NCBI GenBank assembly: GCA_017858255.1
Contig: JAFMBV010000026.1
Coordinates: 1 to 39,195 of the forward strand
Length of the DNA: 39,195 nucleotides
Direction: 5' to 3'
Origin: Bacteriovoracaceae bacterium
Lineage (GTDB): Bacteria > Bdellovibrionota > Bacteriovoracia > Bacteriovoracales > Bacteriovoracaceae
Each line of letters begins with the position of its first letter. The stretch's first letter is position 1. The position numbers were made by a program, and so were the translations under genes. Positions 16,184-23,547 of this stretch are shown piece by piece. Below the pieces are notes generated by a model, which saw only the letters and a program-made list of their open reading frames with translations, was not told where the DNA came from and made no database searches.

Positions 16184-16660
16184 CTAAGTTACTGAATTTT
16201 CGATTATTCGATGACCTTCTAAAGCTAAAAGTTGTCCTTTTAGGTCCAAACCAGGTGCGAAACCGACCAAACGCCCCGACTTTCCGATAACCCGATGGCA
16301 AGGAATCAACATGGGTAAGGGATTCTTATTTGCAGCTCCACCAACGGCGCGAACAGCTTTTGGGTTTCTTATTCCGATTGCAACATCCAAGTAACTCCTA
16401 AGTTCTCCGAAAGGTATTGAAGCTAGATAGTCCCAAACTTGTTTTTGAAAATTAGTTCCCTCAACTTTATAAGGAAGATCGAATTGAGTTAAATCACCTG
16501 CAAGGAAAGCTAAGATCTGCTTCTTGGCCTCGACGAGTAGAACATCTGAACTCGTTACCTCTTCAAAGTTGCTTCCTAGAAACTCTATTTTAATTAGGTT
16601 ATTCTCTTTGGAGTAAACCTTTATCCCGCCAGCTCTTGAGGAAAAAGTAGAATGAATCAT
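16184..16660 (-). CDS. ogt: Methylated-DNA--protein-cysteine methyltransferase
   Basis: A 158-aa suicide DNA-repair protein that transfers the methyl group from O6-methylguanine to its own cysteine. The active site IPCHRVIG gives Cys121. The DNA-binding helix-turn-helix is recognisable in FQKQVWDYLASIPFGELRSY and the RNPKAVRAVGGA arginine finger. The length fits the Ogt form without the Ada N-terminal domain. The ATG at 16660 lacks a good RBS, and its first 9 nt overlap the start of the divergent glutamine amidotransferase gene. No other plausible start lies near. Confidence 0.93.
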   Translation of the reverse strand: MIHSTFSSRAGGIKVYSKENNLIKIEFLGSNFEEVTSSDVLLVEAKKQILAFLAGDLTQFDLPYKVEGTNFQKQVWDYLASIPFGELRSYLDVAIGIRNPKAVRAVGGAANKNPLPMLIPCHRVIGKSGRLVGFAPGLDLKGQLLALEGHRIIENSVT

Positions 16661-17317
16661 ATCGCTATCTTTGACTGTGCCATTAAAAGACCTTCTTTAA
16701 TGTGTTTCAATAGATTGGTTCAAGGACTTAGTCTGCCTCTTACTTACCATAGACCTCCACTCAATGGGTTGTCATCTGCTGAGCAGGATAGCGAAGCGAT
16801 GGCCTATATCATTTTTGGTAGTGCCAGTAATGTTGAAGACCGCCTAGACTGGCATAAAGAACTTGCCGAGTTTTGCTTTTCAAAATTAAAGGCGGGTAAA
16901 CCTGTTCTCGGTCTTTGCTTCGGTCATCAATTGATGGCCGATTTCTTTGGGATGGAAGTCGCTAAAAATCCAAATGGAGAAAGCTTTTATGGCAGTCGAC
17001 TTATCAATTTTGAAAAAAACTTTGGTTCATTAAATACTGGTAGTCAGTCCCAAGTATTTGTTGCCCACTCATATCAAGTTGTTGGTCCATTAAAAGAACT
17101 AAAGGTCCTGGCCTCAAGTCCAGATTGTCCATACGATGGGCTTTTTCATCCGGAACTGCCCTATTGGGGCCTTCAAGGTCACCCTGAGGCATCAGTAGAT
17201 TTTTATCAACATGAGATTTTAGAAAACTGTAATCCATTAAAAGATCTAGTTCTTCAAAACTCACTTTCTCAGGGACTTGAAATTATTCGACAATTTTCTT
17301 TGGTGGCACAAAAGTAA
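16652..17317 (+). CDS. Class I glutamine amidotransferase-like protein
   Basis: A 221-aa protein of the GATase1 family related to the amidotransferase part of GMP synthase. The triad is Cys89 in VLGLCFGHQLM, with His177 and Glu179 in LQGHPEAS. VFVAHSYQVV matches the conserved HxxxV region. It lacks the synthetase domain, so it probably transfers ammonia to an unknown partner or hydrolyses gamma-glutamyl compounds. GAGG is 10 nt upstream of ATG 16652. It overlaps ogt at the starts and the GAF protein gene at the 3' end by 35 nt, a very compact arrangement. Confidence 0.85.
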   Translation: MNHIAIFDCAIKRPSLMCFNRLVQGLSLPLTYHRPPLNGLSSAEQDSEAMAYIIFGSASNVEDRLDWHKELAEFCFSKLKAGKPVLGLCFGHQLMADFFGMEVAKNPNGESFYGSRLINFEKNFGSLNTGSQSQVFVAHSYQVVGPLKELKVLASSPDCPYDGLFHPELPYWGLQGHPEASVDFYQHEILENCNPLKDLVLQNSLSQGLEIIRQFSLVAQK

Positions 17318-17951
17318 GGGCATACTCTTGAAAGATTTTCTCAATCTCTGGAGTAAAAGCACCAAGCTTATGACAATCAATATCAAGCTCAGCAATCAAC
17401 TCTCCGCTATCATTCTTTAATGGAATAATCAGTTCACTATTTGTTTTTAAGGAGCAAGCAATATGATCAGCATTCTCGTGGACGTTGGCGACATTCACGA
17501 CCCTCTCTTCCCTTAAGGCAAGACCACATAATCCTCGCTCCAAGGGGATCACCATATGTTCGGTAGCTTCCCCGAGGTAGGGGCCGAGATATAAATCAGT
17601 AGTTTTCTTTCCGAGGAAATAATTGGCCTTATAATAAATGCCAATCCAATCAGTAACACTGGGGACGAGATTCTTGGCCCCTAAGACCCAAGTTAAAAGT
17701 TCTGTAACGTAATCCCAAGAACCCCCCTCATTTTCAAAATAAATAAGGGGCGCGAGGAGTTCGGCCATTTCAGCCGCCTCTTCTTTACTCGCATCACAAT
17801 TAAGAATACCTACTTCTAACTCATTAAAGAAAATCGGTGTTTCATATAAAGGACCACTGCCCTTTTGAATAAGAACCTTTTCATGTGATTCTAATAGGAT
17901 TGTCTTAAACTTAAACCTAGAGAAAATACTGAGAAGGCTCATGCTCGTCAT
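17283..17951 (-). CDS. GAF-domain fRMsr-like protein with N-terminal extension
   Basis: A 222-aa protein whose C-terminal half resembles free methionine-R-sulfoxide reductase (YebR/fRMsr): DWIGIYY, LGPYLGEA, GLCG (Cys142), HIAC (Cys166) and SELIIPLKNDSGELIAELDID. The 24-residue Cys142-Cys166 spacing equals that of Cys94-Cys118 in E. coli fRMsr, so the catalytic and one resolving Cys are kept. The position of the third family Cys (Cys84) is not Cys here. About 75 extra N-terminal residues (acidic ELLAPLIYFENEGG part) are unusual for the 160-aa family. Its ATG overlaps the hydrolase stop (ATGA), so translation is coupled. It could be a reductase or a GAF sensor that has lost activity. Confidence 0.7.
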   Translation of the reverse strand: MTSMSLLSIFSRFKFKTILLESHEKVLIQKGSGPLYETPIFFNELEVGILNCDASKEEAAEMAELLAPLIYFENEGGSWDYVTELLTWVLGAKNLVPSVTDWIGIYYKANYFLGKKTTDLYLGPYLGEATEHMVIPLERGLCGLALREERVVNVANVHENADHIACSLKTNSELIIPLKNDSGELIAELDIDCHKLGAFTPEIEKIFQEYALTFVPPKKIVE

Positions 17952-18796
17952 AGATAATCCATGAAGCAGTCTTTTATATGTTCAAAATAGGGTAAACGAT
18001 ACTTTTCAATTTCATTATGGATTTCATGATAGGCACCTTCAAAAACTTTTAATTGAAAGCCTTTTTCAATATTTTCAAAATACTCAATTAACTGTTGAGG
18101 GTTCACAATTTTATCTTCACTTCCCACTGAAACGTAGGCCGGGCATTTTATGTTGATAGGTTTGCAAAAAGTTTCTCCCGAACACTTAACCATTTCAAGC
18201 AAAAGTTTAGTGTGAAGGGTTAAATGATTTTTACTATCGTTTTTGTAATCCTCTCTTATCCGTGGATCGTGGCTAAGATTTCCTAAATCAACAAGTCCAC
18301 CTAATCGAACACTTACGGGATTCTTCGCTAAAAAGGAAAATACAGACTTTGGAGACCAAGTAATTAAAGGACCGGCCGGCCCTCCAAAACCTACGGGTGG
18401 AGCATTCAAGTAAACTTTTTCAGGATAAAAATCAGATTTCACCTGTCCTTGCATAAAGCTTGAGGTGATGAGCGCCCCCATACTGTGGCCAAACAAACAG
18501 TATCTCTCCATACGATAACGTGATTTAAGATAAGCAACTATTTGGTCTAGGTCTTGGATATAGTCTTGAAAATCGTAAACAAAACCATCCTCCCCCATAG
18601 AAAGGCCATGACCTCTCAGATCATAGAAAAGTATATTATAGGCCGAGGAAAACAGTTCCTTAATATAGGAATGTCGACCAAGATGTTCACCAATTCCATG
18701 AGTGACAATTAACCAGCGTGGCTGACCTTTTTCATAAATCTCAGCATGTAGCTCTACCTCATCACGCATTTTGATAAAGTGCTGTTCACCTTGCAT
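17948..18796 (-). CDS. Alpha/beta hydrolase (monoacylglycerol lipase-like)
   Basis: A 282-aa serine hydrolase of the Hydrolase_4 group that includes monoacylglycerol lipases and lysophospholipases. The nucleophile elbow GHSMG puts Ser at about 105. The oxyanion region HGIGEHLGRHS and the DLRGHGLSMG strand-turn are typical. The catalytic Asp lies in SVGSEDKIVNP and His in GAYHEIHNE. An in-frame ATG at 18823 exists, but ATG 18796 has AAAGGA 6 nt upstream and is chosen. There is no signal peptide, so it acts in the cytoplasm or at the inner leaflet. Coupled to the downstream GAF protein. Confidence 0.88.
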   Translation of the reverse strand: MQGEQHFIKMRDEVELHAEIYEKGQPRWLIVTHGIGEHLGRHSYIKELFSSAYNILFYDLRGHGLSMGEDGFVYDFQDYIQDLDQIVAYLKSRYRMERYCLFGHSMGALITSSFMQGQVKSDFYPEKVYLNAPPVGFGGPAGPLITWSPKSVFSFLAKNPVSVRLGGLVDLGNLSHDPRIREDYKNDSKNHLTLHTKLLLEMVKCSGETFCKPINIKCPAYVSVGSEDKIVNPQQLIEYFENIEKGFQLKVFEGAYHEIHNEIEKYRLPYFEHIKDCFMDYL

Positions 18797-18859
18797 AAAC
18801 CTTCCTTTACGCTCTGCTAACATCTAGACAGAATACTTCATCATGGTACACTTTTCAGA

Positions 18860-19234
18860 ATGTATTGTCCCAAATGTTTAAATCAAACGCTATTTATTAA
18901 GCCTAAAGGTGTGGTGGATATCTATATCAATGGAAAGAAGCGAGACAATGGTCGCTTCCTTTATAATATGGATCCTGCTTATGAAGAAGAGGTTCTTTCT
19001 GACTTCACGAACAAGTGTGAAGAGTTTTTTAAATGGTATGGAGATTTTAAAAACAAAGAAACTATTGAATACATAGAACTTCTTACGGTAGATATAAAAT
19101 GTGAAAATAACTGCCGTTTCTCACCGATGGAAAGATTTTCGGCCGTTGATACCATTATTACGAGTGAAGTGATTCTTGATGTACTCACGACATTTGGTAA
19201 GAAGTATAATCTTGAAGTCGAACTAAAGGTTTAA
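18860..19234 (+). CDS. Small CxxC protein, unknown function
   Basis: A 124-aa cytoplasmic protein that begins MYCPKC, a CxxC pair (Cys3, Cys6). A second Cys pair lies at KCENNCRF (about 86-92), so a four-Cys zinc site is likely although the pairs are far apart. No family is recognised. The start ATG 18860 has no clear RBS. It ends 5 nt before the cation exporter gene, so the two are probably co-transcribed, which might link it to metal handling (inference only). Confidence 0.55.
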   Translation: MYCPKCLNQTLFIKPKGVVDIYINGKKRDNGRFLYNMDPAYEEEVLSDFTNKCEEFFKWYGDFKNKETIEYIELLTVDIKCENNCRFSPMERFSAVDTIITSEVILDVLTTFGKKYNLEVELKV

Positions 19235-19239
19235 GAGTT

Positions 19240-20436
19240 TTGGTTAATCCCATTGAAATGACTTCGAAAGAAAAGAAGTATTATGCTCAAAAAGTAACCA
19301 TTTTTGGCTCTATTGCTGATGCCATCCTAGGCTTTTTAAAAATTTTCATCGGCTCTATATTTCATTCTCATGCTCTTATCGTTGATGGTATCCACAGTTT
19401 TACAGATGTTCTGTCGGATATTTTTGTTGTCTTTATTACAAGAGTTTCTCATGAAGGTCCTGATCACAAGCACCCCTATGGTCATGAAAAGTTTGAAACT
19501 ATAGGATCTGCTGCCTTAGGCTCTCTTTTAATTGCCACGGGTGGTGCACTCATTTATGAAACAATTCGCGAACTCATTGGGGGAGAAGTTCAACCCACTC
19601 CCGGCTGGCCGACCTATTTTGCAGCGGGGCTCTCCCTTGTCGTAAAGGAAGGCCTTTATCATTACACTCATCGGGCCGGAGTAAAACTCAATAGCAAACT
19701 CATTATGGCGAATGCTTGGCATTCCCGCTCAGATGCCTTTTCTTCTCTCGTCGTACTTATTGGACTTTTGTTTTCAGGGTTTGGTTATACTTGGGTTGAT
19801 TCTTTAGCTGCCCTTGTTGTTTCTTTTATAATCGCAAAAATAGGCTGGCGCTTTGTAAAAGAATCTCTAGTAGAACTTGCTGAAACAAGTGTGGAAAAAG
19901 AACTTGAGGGCCAGATACAAGCCTGCATTTTGGAAGTCGAGGGTGTCGACAGCTCTCATGCACTAAGAACGCGACGAATGGGACACAAAGTTCTCGTGGA
20001 CGTTAATATTGAAGTAAACTCTCACCTTACAGCTTCAGAAGGACACGAAATCACCTCTTGGGTTATTAAAAATTTAAAAGATAACGTTAAAGAAGTAGAG
20101 GATGTTACTGTTCACCTTGATGTTGAGGATGACAGGGCGGAGAATGAAAGTGATCCTTACGCCCATACTTATGAAGAAGTTCTTCCCTTAAGAAAAGAAG
20201 TATTAAAAGAGCTCGGAAATGTTTGGGATTTTTGCCCTCTTTTGAATGATGCTCGCCACATCAGATTGCACTATATAAAAAGAAAAATTATCCCTGAGAT
20301 AATCCTTCCCTATCATTTAGCGAGCGAACCCGCTTACAAGGATATTAAAGCATTTCAAAGAAGCCTTGATCAAAAGGCCGAGAATATATCCTGGTATGGA
20401 AAGACAACGCTCTTATTTGGTGAGCTCGGTTACTAA
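19240..20436 (+). CDS. Cation diffusion facilitator metal exporter
   Basis: A 398-aa inner-membrane divalent-metal exporter of the CDF family (Zn, Co, Fe or Mn). There are about six membrane spans. The transport site is formed by H52xxxD56 (HSFTD) in TM2 and HSRSD in TM5. The DHKHPYGHEKFE loop and the C-terminal ferredoxin-like cytoplasmic domain (LRTRRMGHKVLVDVNIEV) are typical. About 100 additional residues after this domain (from YAHTYEEVLPL on) are unusual for CDFs and of unknown role. The start is probably TTG 19240 with AAAGG 10 nt upstream; an in-frame ATG at 19258 has no RBS. Metal specificity cannot be read directly. Confidence 0.88.
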   Translation: MVNPIEMTSKEKKYYAQKVTIFGSIADAILGFLKIFIGSIFHSHALIVDGIHSFTDVLSDIFVVFITRVSHEGPDHKHPYGHEKFETIGSAALGSLLIATGGALIYETIRELIGGEVQPTPGWPTYFAAGLSLVVKEGLYHYTHRAGVKLNSKLIMANAWHSRSDAFSSLVVLIGLLFSGFGYTWVDSLAALVVSFIIAKIGWRFVKESLVELAETSVEKELEGQIQACILEVEGVDSSHALRTRRMGHKVLVDVNIEVNSHLTASEGHEITSWVIKNLKDNVKEVEDVTVHLDVEDDRAENESDPYAHTYEEVLPLRKEVLKELGNVWDFCPLLNDARHIRLHYIKRKIIPEIILPYHLASEPAYKDIKAFQRSLDQKAENISWYGKTTLLFGELGY

Positions 20437-21620
20437 TTAAACTCTAAGTCCCACCACATTTGTATTTCAACGCAAGGGCTATTGTCTTTGCTTCCACAAA
20501 GGTTTCCACCAGGATGATTCCTTCCCATGCTGCCGCCAGAGGGCATATTAATCATTTCATTATTCGTCATCGTTCCACCATTGGCCGGACTAGGAGTGAT
20601 CAGACTGCTGAAGTTTTGATCATAACTAAAGGCATGACAAGCACTACAACGATTATCAAGAAGAGGTTTAACAGTACCGTTATAATAATTGAAGCCTTCA
20701 ATCGTTGATGTATAAGCGGTAAATGTATAAGGAGACCCTTGAAGCTGAGTTTCAATACCACCGTCATCTGCATAAACATAAAGAGTATGTGAAACACCCT
20801 CTCGATACAAGATCGGGATATAAAAAGTAAAAGCGTGCGCACCTGCGATACCACCGTTAAAACCTGATAAATTTGCCTGAATCGCAGCATTGTTTAATAA
20901 AATTCCGGCTCCACTTGGTCCATCAAGATAGAAGTTCACTCCAAGAGTCTTGGTTGGAACTGTCGTATCTCCAGCGTAGCCAGTTGCTTTACCTGTTGAA
21001 GAAACAACTGAGATCATTCCCGTCACTCCATTAACATTTACAGGTGGAGGTGTCGGAGCTGGTGTCGGTACAGGAGCAGTCGGGGGGGTAGGGTTCACAG
21101 GAGCTTGCTCTTGCGAGTACCAATCAACGACAACTTGGCACACAGTATCTGTCGTTCCACCTGGACAGCGGTTACCGCCAGCATGACCGAGAATATTTTG
21201 CATTTTTCTAATGAGCTCACTATCTGTTGCGCTTGATCCATTAAGGAGTTTTACTCGCATGTCATTGTAGTTAAAAATTGAAAGTGGTCCCGGCAAAGGA
21301 GGGTTAGTTGAGGGATCAGCATGACAAACCATACAAGCATTTTGAAAGTTTGGAAGAACTGTTTGGTTAAAGAAGTCGAGCCCAGGATTTCCCATTGGAG
21401 AGGTTGGTGTAGGTAAAGGTGTAGGTGTTACCGGAGTTGGAAAATATGGCACATCAGCTGTCGTCGTTTCAACAGAGGAGGTCGCGCGAGAATTCTTATT
21501 AGTCGCCGACTTCGGTGGCTCAATCACACAATGAGTGAAAGCACCTAAGGTCATCGCTAAAAAGATCAAAACGAAAATGATTTTAAAGGGATCATTACCC
21601 CCATTATTGTCCGTACTCAT
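20433..21620 (-). CDS. Membrane-anchored protein with two c-type heme (CxxCH) domains
   Basis: A 395-aa exported protein. A hydrophobic anchor (about 13-29) is followed by a Cys31 that lacks a proper lipobox (FTHC), so it is more likely membrane-anchored than a lipoprotein. Pro/Thr-rich linkers (about 58-76 and 175-195) separate three parts: a first heme-like module with C96xxC99H100 (CMVCH), a beta-rich middle domain (about 200-303, NGVTGMISVVSS ...), and a second module with C325xxC328H329 (CSACH). The two modules share FNxTVxP before and GH(A/P)GGNxC with a C...W end after, so they look duplicated. Possible periplasmic electron-transfer or redox-sensing protein. The 3' end overlaps the CDF gene by 4 nt. 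Confidence 0.7.
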   Translation of the reverse strand: MSTDNNGGNDPFKIIFVLIFLAMTLGAFTHCVIEPPKSATNKNSRATSSVETTTADVPYFPTPVTPTPLPTPTSPMGNPGLDFFNQTVLPNFQNACMVCHADPSTNPPLPGPLSIFNYNDMRVKLLNGSSATDSELIRKMQNILGHAGGNRCPGGTTDTVCQVVVDWYSQEQAPVNPTPPTAPVPTPAPTPPPVNVNGVTGMISVVSSTGKATGYAGDTTVPTKTLGVNFYLDGPSGAGILLNNAAIQANLSGFNGGIAGAHAFTFYIPILYREGVSHTLYVYADDGGIETQLQGSPYTFTAYTSTIEGFNYYNGTVKPLLDNRCSACHAFSYDQNFSSLITPSPANGGTMTNNEMINMPSGGSMGRNHPGGNLCGSKDNSPCVEIQMWWDLEFN

Positions 21621-21701
21621 ATCCTACTCCTCACTATCTTTTCGGAGTAAATTGATCAGAACTTTACGTCAATTTCGATGTAGTTTTAAGTAGTTACGTT
21701 A

Positions 21702-22742
21702 TTATGAATGCTCTTTTAAGAACTTATGAATTTGAACGAGGGCGCTATTTCTTATGGAATTCTTCTCTTGAAGAATCTCATGCTTAGACTCTTTAAGCAT
21801 GATTAGACGGCAGCTATTTACCTCATGAGCAAATTTATCCTGAGCTTTATTAGAAACTAGACCATCATTCTCAGCTTGCATAAGAAGAAGAGGACAATCG
21901 AGTTGCTTTCTTTGCTTCCAAATATAGCGTCCCATAGTCATCGCCTCATTAAGCCAGCCATAGGTTGGCGCGCCCAGTGCAATTTGAGGATGTCGTCCCT
22001 CTATCTCCTTAAAAAAGGAGAATCGTTCTTCACAACTCGTGTTGAGATTAATTGAAAAAGCTTCCTTTTGATCTTTCCCCGCTCTTCGGTTGACGGCATT
22101 TGTTTTCATCCAAGACTTCGTAATAGTCTGCAATGTTAAACGCGCCAAAGGCTCAGGTATCTTTTTGGTAAGTACTTTAATCATTGGTGAAGAAAGAATC
22201 ATGCCTTGGCAAAGATCAGGAGCACCTAGAATTGCCGTTAAACCAATCGCTGCCCCCATTGAGTGACCAAGCACAATTGTTTTGCGATAATTTTTCTTTT
22301 CTTGAAAGTACTTTACGGTATCGACAAAATCATTGGCATAATCACCATAGCTTTCAACATGCCCAAGATTTCCAACACCAAAGTATCGTTCACTAAACCC
22401 TTGTCCTCTGTGATCAAGAACTAAAATATCTAAACCACTTCCCTTAAGTTCAAAGCAAAGCTCTGCGTACTTGAGGCTCGACTCTGCCCTACCTGGAGAA
22501 ATTATCAATAAAGATTTATTACGATCCTCAGTAAAAAAGCGTGAGTGAACTGAGCCTATTCCACTTCGATAAAAAAAGTGGCTATGCCCGTGTTCCCAAT
22601 AATACTGATGGCCCAACTCCAAAGTTTCTTTTAGACCTTTGACTTCTCTTAACACTGAATTATCAGAGCTTGCTGAATCTGAGGAAATATCAAAAGTCAT
22701 TTGGCGGCTATCTAATGGCATAACACTATTGTAATCGGCCAC
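21702..22742 (-). CDS. pldB: PldB-like lysophospholipase (alpha/beta hydrolase)
   Basis: A 346-aa serine hydrolase of the lysophospholipase L2 group. Diagnostic motifs are ISPGRAESSLKYAELCF and LDHRGQGFSERY, with the nucleophile Ser161 in VLGHSMGAA, an Asp in MQAENDGLVSN and His in ESKHEIL. There is no obvious signal peptide. The N-terminal 35 residues are Ser/Asp-rich. The annotated GTG start at 22742 has no RBS; in-frame ATG codons at residues 8 and 15 are alternatives, also without an RBS. It may degrade lysophospholipids, useful for membrane turnover. Confidence 0.8.
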   Translation of the reverse strand: MADYNSVMPLDSRQMTFDISSDSASSDNSVLREVKGLKETLELGHQYYWEHGHSHFFYRSGIGSVHSRFFTEDRNKSLLIISPGRAESSLKYAELCFELKGSGLDILVLDHRGQGFSERYFGVGNLGHVESYGDYANDFVDTVKYFQEKKNYRKTIVLGHSMGAAIGLTAILGAPDLCQGMILSSPMIKVLTKKIPEPLARLTLQTITKSWMKTNAVNRRAGKDQKEAFSINLNTSCEERFSFFKEIEGRHPQIALGAPTYGWLNEAMTMGRYIWKQRKQLDCPLLLMQAENDGLVSNKAQDKFAHEVNSCRLIMLKESKHEILQEKNSIRNSALVQIHKFLKEHS

Positions 22743-22887
22743 GGGTCAGTGAAAAGGAGGGAGAAAAATTAGCCTCTTTTTCCTTATTCTAGTAGAAAAG
22801 CTTGTTTGCGCCGCACAAACGATTGTCAGACGGCCTCCAAACTTCTTAAAATATTAAAAGACTAAAATACTCTGCCATGGGGGCATC

Positions 22888-23547
22888 ATGAAAACACTCA
22901 TAATAGGAATAATCAGCTTCTTTTCTTTTTGGATAAGTGCAGGAAACATAGATCGCGGCGATTACCCTAAAGAGTGGTGGGTTGAAATCCCTAGAGAGCA
23001 AGGTCGAGGCTGGGAGATCCTTCCACAAGAAGCAAAAGCTGGTGAGGTTATTCTTTCAAAGAAAACAGTCATGGGAGTTTTCAGTAACTTTGCAAAAGCC
23101 CCCTTTATTCTTGATGGAGTTCAATACGCTTCAATCGAAGGTCTTTGGCAAGGCCTAAAATATCCGGACCCTAACCTTAAGGGCGACACTCGTTTCTCAG
23201 TTAAAACATGGCCTCACACTAGGGCCGAAGTTTTTGCTATGGATAGCTGGGATGCTAAGAGTGCTGGCAATGCTGCGAATGTTATCATGAGAGATAATCA
23301 AATCGAGTATGTAACTTATTTTGATACATTATTTGATTATGTAGATGGTGCTGATGGATCAGCTTTTCACTTAGAGCTTATCACCAATGCTATCAGGGAA
23401 AAGGTCCTTCAAAATTCTGCGATTAAGGACCTACTTATTCAAACAAAGGGTCTTATTTTAAAACCTGATCACTTTATGAGTAACCGTTACCCAGCGTCTT
23501 TTTATTATCATAAAATTCTTATGAAGATTCGCGATGAAGAACTTTAA
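22888..23547 (+). CDS. Secreted NADAR (YbiA-like) family protein
   Basis: A 219-aa protein with an N-terminal signal peptide (TLIIGIISFFSFWISAG, cleavage about residue 19) followed by a divergent NADAR domain. The NADAR core FSNF (65-68), APFILDGVQYASIEG with Glu84 and LWQGLKYPD mirrors YbiA (FSNFAAWPIKVDGK, SEHYFQAQKF). The final AIKDLLIQTKGLILKPDH matches the family's LRALLL...LVE segment. Cytoplasmic NADAR proteins cleave N-glycosidic bonds in riboflavin precursors or N-glycosidic ADP-ribose adducts. Export is unusual. The characteristic C-terminal DAYWG is replaced by SNRYPASFYY. The stop overlaps the next gene's start by 14 nt, so the two are translationally coupled. Confidence 0.7.
   Translation: MKTLIIGIISFFSFWISAGNIDRGDYPKEWWVEIPREQGRGWEILPQEAKAGEVILSKKTVMGVFSNFAKAPFILDGVQYASIEGLWQGLKYPDPNLKGDTRFSVKTWPHTRAEVFAMDSWDAKSAGNAANVIMRDNQIEYVTYFDTLFDYVDGADGSAFHLELITNAIREKVLQNSAIKDLLIQTKGLILKPDHFMSNRYPASFYYHKILMKIRDEEL

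Noticed and set aside
22798-22826. GTTTG/CAAAC hairpin between lysophospholipase and NADAR genes
   Set aside because: Only 5 bp and no T-tract; not strong enough to call.
23534-23547. Overlap of NADAR and NPP genes as a sequencing frameshift/fusion
   Set aside because: Each has its own complete signal: NADAR ends at a normal stop and NPP starts with its own lipoprotein signal peptide, so the overlap is natural.
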